Below are positions 16,088 through 24,197 of a stretch of 37,875 nt of DNA, one piece after another. Made by a program: the position numbers and the translations under genes. The stretch's first letter is position 1. Every line of letters begins with the position of its first letter. This DNA comes from DAIOHQ01 sp036744635 (lineage in GTDB: Bacteria; Planctomycetota; Phycisphaerae; Tepidisphaerales; Tepidisphaeraceae), in contig DAIOHQ010000013.1 of assembly GCA_036744635.1 (NCBI GenBank), forward strand, positions 1-37,875. Direction: 5' to 3'. The notes beneath the pieces are model-generated. The model had not been told where the DNA came from and did no database searches. It worked only from the letters and a program-made list of their open reading frames with translations.

Positions 16088-16915
16088 ATGATGAAAGCAG
16101 CGTATCGGACGGTTAATGAGCAGGACATAGCGGATTATCGGCGCGACGGATATTACGTGGCGCGCGGCTTGATCCCTGCGGAGGAAGTTGCGTTCATTCG
16201 TGACGCATTCATGGATGCCACGAAGGACGGGCCAATCGAGGGATTGTCGGAAATGAGCCATGTGAAGGGAGAACGGGATCCGCTGGCGCGCTGGCCGCGC
16301 ATCATGCAGCCGCACCAGCATCCGGAGCACCCGCTGGGGGCGATCACCACGCGCTATCTGCTGGATCGGCGGATCGGCGACATTCTGCACGACCTGCTGG
16401 GAGAGGAGGCCATCGCGGCGCAGACGATGTTTTATTTCAAGCCGCCCGGCGCGCGGGGACAGGCGCCGCACCAGGATAATTTTTACCTGAAGGCGCAGCC
16501 AGGAAACTGCATCGCGGCATGGATGGCAATCGATGAATGCGACCAGGAGAATGGCGCCATCTGCGTCTACCCCGGTTCCCACAAGCTCGACATTCTCTGC
16601 CCCGGCCAGGCAGACCAGGATCGCTTCTTCGCGCGGGAACAAGTGGATATCCCATCCGACATGCCAGAGCGGCTGGTGCGATTGAGCCCCGGCGACGTGC
16701 TGTTCTTCGAAGGCAACCTGGTACACGGCTCCCACCCGAACAGCAGCAAGGACCGGTTTCGCCGCGCGTTCATCTGCCACTACGCCAACAAGAGCTGCAG
16801 CGCCGTGGCAGGATGGTACAAGCCGCTCTTGGAATTTGACGGGCGGGAGACGGTGCGCACCGCCAACGAGCAAGGCGGCCCCTGCGGCACGGTGGAGCCG
16901 GCCGGGTTGCACTAG
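16088..16915 (+). CDS. Phytanoyl-CoA dioxygenase (PhyH) family Fe(II)/2-oxoglutarate oxygenase
   Basis: 275 residues. A strong AGGAGGAG sits just before two successive ATGs (16088, 16091); the second has the more usual spacing. The double-stranded beta-helix iron site is visible: HQD at 128-130 (H128, D130) and the distal H213 in GNLVHGSHPN, with R225 or R226 as the likely 2-oxoglutarate carboxylate ligand. YPGSHK at 161-166 is also typical of the family. It should hydroxylate a small substrate using O2 and 2-oxoglutarate in the cytoplasm; the substrate cannot be told. PhyH members are abundant in planctomycete carbohydrate-breakdown loci. It is the last gene after the GntR regulator and ends 10 bases from the convergent pseudouridine synthase gene. 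Confidence 0.9.
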   Translation: MMKAAYRTVNEQDIADYRRDGYYVARGLIPAEEVAFIRDAFMDATKDGPIEGLSEMSHVKGERDPLARWPRIMQPHQHPEHPLGAITTRYLLDRRIGDILHDLLGEEAIAAQTMFYFKPPGARGQAPHQDNFYLKAQPGNCIAAWMAIDECDQENGAICVYPGSHKLDILCPGQADQDRFFAREQVDIPSDMPERLVRLSPGDVLFFEGNLVHGSHPNSSKDRFRRAFICHYANKSCSAVAGWYKPLLEFDGRETVRTANEQGGPCGTVEPAGLH

Positions 16916-16925
16916 CCGTGTTGCG

Positions 16926-17777
16926 TTAAAAAACCTGCTGCGCGAACTCATCGGGCATGGGCAATTCGCATTGGATGAGTTTCGCGGTGCGGGGATGGGT
17001 GAAGGCGAGGCGAAAGGCGAGCAGCATCAGGCGCGGAGCGGGCGACAGAGGCTGTTTTCCGTACATGGCGTCGCCGACAATGGGCAGTTCGTGTTCGCTG
17101 AGGTGGACGCGGATCTGGTGCTTGCGGCCGGTCTGCAGCGTCACCTCGAGCAGCGCCCGCTGCTTGCCCTTGCGCTTTACTTGATAGTCCGTGATGGCAG
17201 CCTGGCCCTTTGCGGGTGTACCGCTGGAGTAGACGGTGCCATCAGCGCGCTCGACGAGCGAAGATTTGATTCGGCCTTTGGGGTGTTTGGGAAGTCCTTC
17301 CACGACGGCGAGATATTTTCTCTCGACGGTGTGGTGAAAAAACTGGCTCTTGAGGGATTCGTAGGCGGTGTCGTTCTTGGAGAAGACCAGCAGGCCGGCG
17401 GCGTCGCGGTCGAGGCGGTGGATCAGGCCGATGCGGGCCTTCGGATCGTGTTCGGCCGCGTATTGGCGGACTTGGGCGAGGAGCGTTGGCCGGGGCTCGC
17501 GCGGGACGGTGCTGGTGAGCAGGCCGGCGGGCTTGTTCACCACCAGCAGGTCGGCATCTTCATAAATGACATCGAAGGGTGGGCGGTGCTTGTGTGCCGG
17601 CGGCGCCGGCTGTCGGTCGATGAACTCGACGATGTCTCGTTCCCCCACCGGCTGCTTCAGCTTGTGCGCAGGCCGGCCGTTAATGCGCACCCTTCCCGCT
17701 TCGACCATGCGCTTGAGGGTCTGCCGTTTGGCATCGGGGAATTGTTGCAGGAGTCGATCGAGGAGCAGTTGCGGCAT
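16926..17777 (-). CDS. RluA-family pseudouridine synthase with S4 domain
   Basis: 283 residues, near normal length for the family. Residues about 1-55 are an S4 RNA-binding domain (LLLDRLLQQFPDAKRQTLKRM...GRVRINGRPA). The catalytic domain has the motif IHRLDRDAAGLLVFSK with D123 as the nucleophilic aspartate, NKPAGLL at 81-87, and the late TLQTGRKHQIRVHLSEHELPIVGD stretch. It converts specific uridines in rRNA to pseudouridine; the site (RluC or RluD type) cannot be settled by eye. It lies 12 bases downstream of the alpha/beta hydrolase gene on the same strand, probably as one transcript. The large plus-strand frame opposite it is a shadow. Confidence 0.93.
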   Translation of the reverse strand: MPQLLLDRLLQQFPDAKRQTLKRMVEAGRVRINGRPAHKLKQPVGERDIVEFIDRQPAPPAHKHRPPFDVIYEDADLLVVNKPAGLLTSTVPREPRPTLLAQVRQYAAEHDPKARIGLIHRLDRDAAGLLVFSKNDTAYESLKSQFFHHTVERKYLAVVEGLPKHPKGRIKSSLVERADGTVYSSGTPAKGQAAITDYQVKRKGKQRALLEVTLQTGRKHQIRVHLSEHELPIVGDAMYGKQPLSPAPRLMLLAFRLAFTHPRTAKLIQCELPMPDEFAQQVF

Positions 17778-17789
17778 GGTAGGTGCGCC

Positions 17790-19064
17790 TCAAATAACCG
17801 GGAGGGGCTTGGCATCGCGGAAGAAGTCGAGCACTTCCTGGGCGGCGCGGTCGTCGTTGATGATCTGGTTGTGGTCCTCGTCGAGAAAGAGCGCGCGCTT
17901 GGGCTGGGTGGCGGAGTTGAAGAGGTTCACGCCATGGTCGAAGGCGATGATCTCATCGCGCTGTCCATGGATCACCATGACCGGGCGCGGCCAGATGCGC
18001 GCAATCGCCCGCGCCGGGGAGAAATGGGTGAGGTCGGACCCGGTCTGCAGGCAGGCCATCGGCATCCCCACGTGTACCGTCAGCCAGGCGACGGGTGGCG
18101 TGAAATAGGTATCGGCGACCGAGCGCGTCAGCGACTGCAGGTTGTCGAAGGTTCCATAGACGGCCACGGCGTCTATCGCCTGGCCTTCAGTGCTGCTGTC
18201 CGCGGCGGCGGTGATCAAGGCGGCAGCGCCCATGCTGGCGCCGACGCCGAAAATCTTTTCCGATTCCTTCGGGTGGGTCGAGCGCACCCAGCGCACGGCG
18301 CCGAGGACGTCGGAGGTTTCCTTGTCACCGAAGGTGGTGATCTGGCCAGCGCTTTCGCCGTGGGCGCGGAAGTCGAATACCAGGGCGTTGAAGCCGTTGG
18401 GAACGAGCTCGCGGGCGAGGATGAGCTGGTTGGACTTGTTGGAGCCCAGGCCATGGCAGACGATGACGGTGCGATTGCCGGCGGCGGCGCGCTGCAAGCC
18501 CTTGCGGGGGCGATCGAGCGCGGGAATCCACCAGCCGACCAGGCGGGTGCCATCCATGGCCTGAAACGTCACGCGCTGAAAGGGGAAACGGAGTTGGGTC
18601 AGCGGATCGTCGGCCGGGAGCACGCGCGGGCGGTAGGTGAGCACGGCGACCATGACGTAGGGCAGGCCGATGCCGAAGAGGATGGCCAGCCGCAGGAGCA
18701 GCGCGGCGGTGATGGCGTAGCGGCGCGGTGGTTCATTCGGCAGGCGGGGGCGCGGGCGGATGCGCAGGGTTTTGTTCAAGGCCCATTGAAGGCAGGCATC
18801 GAATGCCTTGAGGATGAGCAGCAGGCCGGCGGCGAAGTAGGAGGCCAGAAGGACTTGGATGAAGCTCATCTGGCCGCGGACGGCCTTGGTATAAATAAAA
18901 CACATCGTGATGCCAAGCAGAGCGGCGGTGAAGAAGGTGACGGAAAGGCGTTTGACGAAGAGGGATTTCTTGCGGCGGATATCGGCGGCGATCGCGGCCC
19001 CGACCGCCGCCGCGGGCAGTATCAGGTAGATGGCGACGATGATCAGATGGACGGCGCGCAGCAC
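17790..19064 (-). CDS. Membrane-anchored alpha/beta hydrolase
   Basis: 424 residues. Membrane helices at about 5-25, 42-60, 68-88 and 120-142 precede an alpha/beta-hydrolase domain from about 160 to 415. Catalytic features: the oxyanion-side HG at 204-205 (VCHGLGSNK), nucleophile S277 in GVGASMGA, acid D370 in IHGQRDE and H398 in DEDHNQ. This layout resembles the BAAT/prolyl-oligopeptidase-like hydrolases that act as serine peptidases or esterases. Substrate unknown. It is first in a two-gene minus-strand unit with the pseudouridine synthase. The sequence just upstream (19088-19140) is built of GGAGAATGG-like short repeats, another simple-repeat family. Confidence 0.87.
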   Translation of the reverse strand: MLRAVHLIIVAIYLILPAAAVGAAIAADIRRKKSLFVKRLSVTFFTAALLGITMCFIYTKAVRGQMSFIQVLLASYFAAGLLLILKAFDACLQWALNKTLRIRPRPRLPNEPPRRYAITAALLLRLAILFGIGLPYVMVAVLTYRPRVLPADDPLTQLRFPFQRVTFQAMDGTRLVGWWIPALDRPRKGLQRAAAGNRTVIVCHGLGSNKSNQLILARELVPNGFNALVFDFRAHGESAGQITTFGDKETSDVLGAVRWVRSTHPKESEKIFGVGASMGAAALITAAADSSTEGQAIDAVAVYGTFDNLQSLTRSVADTYFTPPVAWLTVHVGMPMACLQTGSDLTHFSPARAIARIWPRPVMVIHGQRDEIIAFDHGVNLFNSATQPKRALFLDEDHNQIINDDRAAQEVLDFFRDAKPLPVI

Positions 19065-19194
19065 GGGGGGATTCTACAGCGTTTTGGTCCCGACGGGCAG
19101 GGGAGCGAGGAATGGAGAATGGGAGCGATGGAGAATTGAGCGCAGTTGTACCCCCTCCGCTCTCTCGAAATAGTGGTGAGCTTTGGGGTGTTTA

Positions 19195-19222
19195 TTGACA
19201 CGCATACAGTGTATGCTATAAT
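19195..19222 (+). promoter_or_regulatory. Consensus promoter of the intact HigBA module; leaderless toxin start
   Basis: TTGACA at 19195-19200, a 16-base spacer and TATAAT at 19217-19222, both perfect hexamers. The toxin ATG begins at 19230, only seven bases after the -10 box, so the expected transcription start is at or next to the A of the ATG. There is no room for a Shine-Dalgarno sequence. Confidence 0.85.
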
Positions 19223-19233
19223 ACAGCGTATGC
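19202..19233. promoter_or_regulatory. Two palindromic operators in the HigBA promoter
   Basis: O1 at 19202-19216 is GCATAC-AGT-GTATGC, lying in the spacer between the -35 and -10 boxes. O2 at 19221-19231 is ATAC-AGC-GTAT, overlapping the start codon, with GTATGC completed at 19233. The centres are 17 bases apart. Antitoxin binding to both would cover the whole promoter, the usual autoregulation of HigA-type systems. Confidence 0.8.
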
Positions 19234-19568
19234 AACTCACGTTCGTCCAGTTGGCCGGCTTCGTGAATGAATGGAAGCACTTGCGGCTGACCGACGACGA
19301 CTTGCGGGCGATGGAGGAGCAATTGCTTCGCCACCCCGAAGCTGGGGCGGTGATGGCCGGCACGGGCGGCCTCCGCAAGATGCGGTTCGCTCCGCCCTCG
19401 CGGCGCACCGGCAAGAGCGGAGCCTTCCGGGTTGCTTATGTCTATTTTCAGTCGGCCGGCACGGTGATCTTGATGTCGCTGTTCGCCAAGGCGGATCAGT
19501 CGAATCTGACGGCCGCGCAGAAGGCCCGGTTCAAGGCCGCCATCGCAGCACTGAAACCACGAGGCTGA
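19230..19568 (+). CDS. higB: HigB2/RelE-type mRNA interferase toxin
   Basis: 112 residues. ATG 19230 is chosen because it follows the TATAAT box by seven bases and matches the usual family start; the frame extends further upstream. The middle and end fit the RelE/HigB2 fold: GAVMAGTGGLRKMRFAPPS, GAFRVAYVYF and VILMSLFAKADQSNLTAAQ, close to the GTGGLRK and YGKNEMSDL segments of Vibrio cholerae HigB2. Such toxins cut mRNA on the ribosome. The antitoxin gene follows after 11 bases, the toxin-first order of HigBA. It appears full length and intact, and appears leaderless, unlike the antitoxin. Confidence 0.88.
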   Translation: MQLTFVQLAGFVNEWKHLRLTDDDLRAMEEQLLRHPEAGAVMAGTGGLRKMRFAPPSRRTGKSGAFRVAYVYFQSAGTVILMSLFAKADQSNLTAAQKARFKAAIAALKPRG

Positions 19569-19579
19569 AAGGATCATCC

Positions 19580-19936
19580 ATGAAGACCAGAAAGCAGAAA
19601 AGTCGGGGCACGCAAGCTTTGCTACGGAGCCTGGAAGAGTTGGAAGCCTGCGTGCGCGAGGGCGTCCGCCCGGAGGATCGCTTCCCCTCGCGCACCGTCT
19701 TTCAGTCCCCCAAGCCCGGCAAATACTCGCCGGCGGCGGTGGCCGATCTGCGGAAGCGATTGGGCGTCAGTCAAGCGGGGTTTGCGGAATTGATCGGCGT
19801 GTCCCGCATTCTGGTGCAGGGATGGGAGCGGGGCGTGCGCAGGCCTTCGCCCCTGGCGTGCCGGTTGCTAGACACCATCAATCACGATCCCGCCGCATGG
19901 CTCCTCGGCCTGCGAAAGACACGGCGTGCGGGCTGA
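19580..19936 (+). CDS. higA: HigA2-type HTH antitoxin
   Basis: 118 residues from ATG 19580, preceded by AAAGGA at a usable distance. The N-terminal about 55 residues form the toxin-binding arm (LLRSLEELEACVREG...FPSRTVFQSPKP). Residues about 58-100 are an XRE-type helix-turn-helix: VADLRKRLGVSQAGFAELIGVSRILVQGWERG. The tail RRPSPLACRLLDTINHDPAAWL matches the HigA2/NadS antitoxin family. It should neutralise the toxin by binding and repress the promoter through the two palindromes upstream. The start of the opposing HigA-type gene cluster lies 33 bases beyond the stop, on the other strand. Confidence 0.88.
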   Translation: MKTRKQKSRGTQALLRSLEELEACVREGVRPEDRFPSRTVFQSPKPGKYSPAAVADLRKRLGVSQAGFAELIGVSRILVQGWERGVRRPSPLACRLLDTINHDPAAWLLGLRKTRRAG

Positions 19937-19969
19937 ACGCCCGAGCGCTGGGCAGCGCATGGGCGAGCG

Positions 19970-20404
19970 TCAGAAAAAAATGGCCGGGCTGACGTGGAAG
20001 TGCTCCGCCAACGTCCGAATGTTGGCCTTGCTCAGTTGGCGTTTGCCGCGCAGGATCAGCGACGCCTGGCCACTGCCGCTGACCAACTTGCCCAGGCTGA
20101 TCGTGTTCATTCCATGCTCTTCCATCAGATACTTCAGCATCTCGACGGCGGTAGGCTTATGGCCGGCAGCAAATTCTTTCAGGATGCTCGAATGCTGCTC
20201 GTCATATTCGCGCACCAGCCCGCTTAGCACATCCGCGTAATCGCTCTCTCCCGGCGTCAGCCCGGCGTCAGCCCGGCCGACCAGGTTTCCCAGGACCTCA
20301 ACGGCGCGGTCGTATTCCACTTCCGTGCGGAGCGGGCGCAGCGGGAAGCAGCGCACCAGTTCCAGATAGTCATCGCTCGCTTGTTCACTACGCCGCTTGA
20401 TCAT
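19970..20404 (-). CDS. higA: HigA-type antitoxin without a functional toxin partner
   Basis: 144 residues. The N-terminal half (YLELVRCFPLRPLRTEVEYDRAVEVLGNL...DYADVLSGLVREYDEQH) and the HTH half (AVEMLKYLMEEHGMNTISLGKLVSGSGQASLILRGKRQLSKANIRTLAEHFHVSPAIFF) match the HigA antitoxin family at full length. GGGAG seven bases before the ATG serves as ribosome site. It overlaps, in a different frame, the end of a truncated HigB-like ORF (20388-20492), so it probably had a HigB partner that has been lost. The coding sequence holds an 11-bp tandem duplication near 20250-20275 (GGCGTCAGCCC twice), but the frame stays intact. Confidence 0.85.
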   Translation of the reverse strand: MIKRRSEQASDDYLELVRCFPLRPLRTEVEYDRAVEVLGNLVGRADAGLTPGESDYADVLSGLVREYDEQHSSILKEFAAGHKPTAVEMLKYLMEEHGMNTISLGKLVSGSGQASLILRGKRQLSKANIRTLAEHFHVSPAIFF

Positions 20405-20492
20405 CGTTCGGCTCCCATCGGGCCATCGGCCCTCGTGCGGCCGGGTAGGTTTTCAGGAACCTGTCAATGAGCCGCATGCCGTCGATCGACAT
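20388..20492 (-). pseudogene. HigB toxin remnant, N-terminal 34 codons only
   Basis: An ATG at 20490-20492 opens a 34-residue frame ending in TAG at 20388-20390, inside the start of the HigA gene. Its sequence MSIDGMRLID and then FLKTYPAARGPMARW resembles the first about 25 residues of HigB toxins (Met-x-Val/Leu-Ile, a basic helix, HPxAxxPLxxW). HigB is normally about 100 residues, so roughly the last three quarters are gone. The deletion joins the stub directly to the HigA start. It is too short to be active. The identification rests on this short resemblance. Confidence 0.55.
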
Positions 20493-20498
20493 CCTGGT

Positions 20499-20527
20499 AT
20501 TCTATCGCCTTCCTTGCACAATGCAAG
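20499..20527 (-). promoter_or_regulatory. Promoter and palindromic operator of the truncated HigB-HigA module
   Basis: On the minus strand, TAGAAT (complement at 20499-20504) ends six bases before the stub ATG, with a weak -35 TTGCAT 16 bases upstream. A 15-bp palindrome CTTGCA-CAA-TGCAAG (plus strand, 20513-20527) covers the -35 box and is a good HigA operator candidate. The first ORF again has no Shine-Dalgarno sequence. Confidence 0.6.
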
Positions 20528-20647
20528 AAAGATACTGGCACTTCCCAGCCATTTTCGATTCTTGGATTGTCTTCGGCGCGGCTGCTCACGCGACCACAGT
20601 GAGCCAGCAGGGACCATGCATCCGTGACAAACCTTTGCTTGCATTTG

Positions 20648-20666
20648 TTGTCTGAGATCTAGACAA
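20648..20666. promoter_or_regulatory. 19-bp palindrome upstream of the lipoprotein gene
   Basis: TTGTCT (20648-20653) and AGACAA (20661-20666) flank GAGATCT. It lies 51 bases before the lipoprotein ATG and could be an operator. I see no clear promoter hexamers next to it. The rest of 20528-20647 shows nothing I can support. Confidence 0.35.
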
Positions 20667-20717
20667 TCGAAGTTGTAAGCCCATTCAGGGATTGGGGGGG
20701 AAGGAAAGAGGTAGATC

Positions 20718-21113
20718 ATGTCGAACGTTCGCGTCGTTTTGGTCGTTATCGGGGCGCTGTTTGTTGCCGGCTGCATCTATCCGGCGCCGCGAACGGAAGT
20801 GCGCGAGGTGGTCGTCGACGAGCCGCCGCCGGTCGAGCGGGTCTACATCGTCGATCGCGGCTACCCGCCGGGCTGTTACGAGTATGGTGGAACGATTTGG
20901 TACGAAGGCCGCCGCTACCGCCGGGAAGTTTTCGTGACCAAGGTCGTGAACGTGAACATCCAAAGAAGCCGTTACACGAACGTCACCGAGAACCGGAACG
21001 TGGTCAACAATGTGAAGGTCCAGCACCAACAACAATACGAGGCCGCGCGCCGCTCCCAACCCGCGCCGGCGGAGAATCGCAAGAAGAAGAAAGAGAAGGA
21101 CGACCAAAGGTAG
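20718..21113 (+). CDS. Small putative lipoprotein
   Basis: 131 residues; ATG 20718 follows the purine run AAGGAAAGAGG. The N-terminus VRVVLVVIGALFVAGC is a lipoprotein signal with the lipobox FVAGC and lipidated Cys19. The middle (PPGCYEYGGTIWYEGRRYRREVFVTKVVNVNI) is Tyr/Arg-rich and resembles small YXWWXX-type envelope lipoproteins only loosely. The C-terminal 30 residues are Gln- and then Lys/Glu-rich (NRKKKKEKDD) and probably disordered. It should sit in the membrane facing the periplasm. I do not recognise the family. It sits between toxin-antitoxin remnants without an obvious link to them. Confidence 0.7.
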   Translation: MSNVRVVLVVIGALFVAGCIYPAPRTEVREVVVDEPPPVERVYIVDRGYPPGCYEYGGTIWYEGRRYRREVFVTKVVNVNIQRSRYTNVTENRNVVNNVKVQHQQQYEAARRSQPAPAENRKKKKEKDDQR

Positions 21114-21129
21114 GGAACGGGAATTCCAC

Positions 21130-21171
21130 CGCTCATCCAGCCATGGCAGACAGGAATGTCTGCCCCACCGA
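21130..21171. repeat. Interspersed repeat, beta module, reverse orientation
   Basis: Contains GGCAGACA (21145-21152) and TGTCTGCC (21157-21164) around a GGAA loop, preceded by CTCATCCAGCCAT and followed by CCCACCG. Read on the minus strand this is the same module as at 9015-9089 and 35417-35604. It may act as a terminator-like hairpin after the lipoprotein gene, but there is no T run. Confidence 0.85.
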
Positions 21172-21280
21172 ATCAAGGCAAAGCCGCCTGAAGTGTCACG
21201 CAGCCCATGTCTACTTCCCAGCCGGCTAGGTCCATCAGCAATATAACATATTTTTGAATACTCCATTTCACCGCTCCTGA

Positions 21281-21286
21281 TACAAT
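21281..21286 (+). promoter_or_regulatory. -10-like hexamer seven bases before the PIN stub start
   Basis: TACAAT at 21281-21286, then seven bases, then ATG 21294; no Shine-Dalgarno sequence lies between. No -35 at normal spacing is convincing: TTGAAT at 21254-21259 is 21 bases away. The geometry matches the first ORFs of the other two toxin-antitoxin modules. Confidence 0.45.
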
Positions 21287-21293
21287 TTCATCG

Positions 21294-21503
21294 ATGGCCA
21301 CCGTTTACCTCGATGCCAGTTTCATCAGCGCCTGCGTCACGGACAGGACTGACCCGAAAAGCGTGACGCGCCTCCAGACCAGCCGCGAGTGGTGGGATAC
21401 GCAACGCGCCGCGCACGGGTTATTCGTGTCTCAGGAAGTCATCAAGGAGCTATCGAGCCCGTTATTTGGCCGTCGCGAGGAGGCTCTCAACTTTGGGAGA
21501 TAG
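21294..21503 (+). pseudogene. PIN-domain (VapC-type) toxin, truncated to the N-terminal 69 residues
   Basis: The sequence VYLDASFISACVTDRTDP followed by REWWDTQRAAHGLFVSQEVIKEL matches the first half of a PIN-domain family of about 150-160 residues. The first catalytic acid (D7 in YLDAS) and the conserved Glu of VIKEL are present. The reading stops at TAG right after GRREEALNF, so the second half, with the other metal-binding acids, is missing. The antitoxin-like ORF starts four bases later, leaving no room for the rest even in another frame. It is most likely inactive. Confidence 0.65.
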
Positions 21504-21507
21504 AGCC

Positions 21508-21711
21508 ATGACTACCAGCAAGACCGCACAGACCGGAAGCGATCCTTTGATTGATGAAATTCGGGCGATCAAGGCAGCGGTGTCGGCGGAATATGGGCAC
21601 GATGTGGGGCGACTTTGCCGGCAACTGCAGGAGGAACAGCAGGCCTTTCGCCACCGGCTTGTGAGCCGCAAGCCGGGCATGAAGAGCGGGCTATCGTCGT
21701 CCCCGCGCTGA
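21508..21711 (+). CDS. Small antitoxin-like partner of the PIN toxin
   Basis: 67 residues from ATG 21508, with GGGAG upstream overlapping the end of the PIN stub. DPLIDEIRAIKAAVSAEYGHDVGRLCRQLQEEQ matches the pattern of short proteins encoded directly after PIN toxins of this family (DPIxEEIRxxRxxxAxxxxxDLxxIxxxLxxxQ). It is helical and charged. It appears full length although its toxin is cut short. I know the pattern from gene neighbourhoods; the antitoxin function is inferred. The 239 bases between it and the MoxR gene show no convincing gene. Confidence 0.6.
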   Translation: MTTSKTAQTGSDPLIDEIRAIKAAVSAEYGHDVGRLCRQLQEEQQAFRHRLVSRKPGMKSGLSSSPR

Positions 21712-21950
21712 GGTGTGCGCCCGGCCCGTGCCACGAAGGACCTGCGACACCACCTTCTTCCCATCGTTGGATTCTCCGGGACTTCCTTACCGCGGACTGG
21801 GATACTCGCGTTTAGCGGGCGCGGCAATGGCGGAGCTGCAAATCCGCAAAGGGATAACAGAGTCTTCAACAGCGCCGCGTCGGCGCGGGTATGCAGGGTG
21901 TGAGTGGGGAGGATTGCACGTACAGGAAATTCACCTGTTCAGGAGGATTG

Positions 21951-22994
<1,044 letters not shown>

Positions 22995-23007
22995 TGGAGG
23001 GAGGATC

Positions 23008-23039
23008 GACGCGGGGACGCGGGGACGCGGCGACGCGGC
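23008..23039. repeat. Octamer array, copy 4 (GACGCGGG type)
   Basis: Four contiguous octamers (GACGCGGG twice, GACGCGGC twice) begin 14 bases after the MoxR stop. A degenerate 8-bp rhythm continues for about 40 bases (GAAAGAAT, GAAACGGC, GAATGGGC, AAGACGGC). Unlike the other three arrays there is no clear inverted arm. Confidence 0.75.
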
Positions 23040-23107
23040 GAAAGAATGAAACGGCGAATGGGCAAGACGGCGACGGGCGACAGAGGAAGTGAGGAGCAGA
23101 AGCACGA

Positions 23108-24028
23108 ATGACGCAGATAGCCGCACAACCTGGATTTGCTTCGCTGCTCGATCCGGCGGCGCTGGCGAAGATTTCCAAGATGGAACTGGTTTCTTCGCGG
23201 CTGATGGATGGGTACGTGCAGGGGCTACATCGTTCGCCGCATTTGGGGTTCGCCCTGGATTTCGCGCAGCACCGGCAGTACGTGCCGGGCGATGATATTA
23301 AACGCATTGACTGGCGGGCCTACGCCAAGGCCGACCGGTATTACATCAAGCAGTATGAAGTGTCGACCGACCTGCACGCCCATATCGTGCTCGATGCCAG
23401 CGGCTCGATGGCCTATCAGGGGGCGGCCGACGTGATGAGCAAGTTCCGCTATGCCCAGTTCGTGGCGGCGTGCCTGAGCTATCTGGTGCTGCACCAGCAG
23501 GATTCGGCGGGGTTGGTGACGTTTGACAACAAGGTGCGGGAGATGATCCCGGCGCGCTCGACGCCATCGCATTTGCTGCAGATCGTGCGCACGCTGGACA
23601 ACACCAAGGCGGAGAAGGAATCGGCCATCGCCCCGCTGCTGCACGACATCGCCGAGCGGATCAAGCGGCGCGGGATTGTCATCATCCTGAGCGATTTTTT
23701 CGACCGGCCGGATGCGATCATCGAGGCCCTGCACCACCTGCGGCACAAGCGCCACGAGGTGCTGATGCTGCACATCATGGCCGATGATGAGATCCGCTTC
23801 CCGTTCCGCAAGTGGAGTTTGTTTGAGAACCTGGAGCAGCGCGAGCACCGCCTGCGCCTCGATCCGGCGACGATGCGCACCCGCTATCTGGAGAATGTCG
23901 CCAGCTACATGAAGGTATTGCGCGAAGGCGTCGCCAAGCTGGCGATCAGCCACGTGCTGTTGAACACCAGCCGGCCGTTCGATGATGCGCTGGTGACGTA
24001 TCTGGCGGGGCGGATGGGGAAGAGGTGA
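23108..24028 (+). CDS. DUF58 protein with vWA-like domain
   Basis: 306 residues. The DUF58 signature YVPGDDIKRIDWRAYAKADRYYIKQYEVSTDL lies at 58-89, followed by a vWA-like fold with the metal-ion motif DASGSM at 96-101 and a late IVIILSDFFDRPD segment. No membrane segment is present, unlike many longer DUF58 proteins. It follows MoxR after 113 bases that include an octamer array and AGAGGAAG/GAGGAG purine runs. DUF58 proteins are standard partners of MoxR ATPases. The exact substrate is unknown. Its last codons and stop run into octamer element 2. Confidence 0.92.
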   Translation: MTQIAAQPGFASLLDPAALAKISKMELVSSRLMDGYVQGLHRSPHLGFALDFAQHRQYVPGDDIKRIDWRAYAKADRYYIKQYEVSTDLHAHIVLDASGSMAYQGAADVMSKFRYAQFVAACLSYLVLHQQDSAGLVTFDNKVREMIPARSTPSHLLQIVRTLDNTKAEKESAIAPLLHDIAERIKRRGIVIILSDFFDRPDAIIEALHHLRHKRHEVLMLHIMADDEIRFPFRKWSLFENLEQREHRLRLDPATMRTRYLENVASYMKVLREGVAKLAISHVLLNTSRPFDDALVTYLAGRMGKR

Positions 24029-24148
24029 GGGGGAAGGTGACAAGGTGAGGGGGTGACAAGGTGACAAGGTGACAAGGTGACAAAGAAAGAGGCTAACAGT
24101 TGTTCAAATTCCTTCACCTTGTCACCCCCTCACCTTGTCACCGTGTCA
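24023..24148. repeat. Octamer-array hairpin element, copy 2 (GGTGACAA type)
   Basis: The left arm at 24023-24083 has GGTGACAA-type octamers interrupted by GGTGAGGG; the inverted arm at 24111-24148 reads CACCTTGTCAC with CCCCCTC. The loop is homologous to that of copy 1 at 4703-4807. It carries the DUF58 stop codon at its left edge and fills most of the gap to the next gene. A further AACTGAG-type short repeat lies at 24173-24196. Confidence 0.9.
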
Positions 24149-24197
24149 TCTTCCTCCTGGCCACTAACAGCTGGCAACTGAGTACGAACTGAGAACT

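Noticed and set aside
16836..19139. A 767-codon plus-strand frame opposite the pseudouridine synthase and hydrolase
   Set aside because: Both minus-strand genes show clear family motifs (HRLD, GASMG); the plus frame has no family features.
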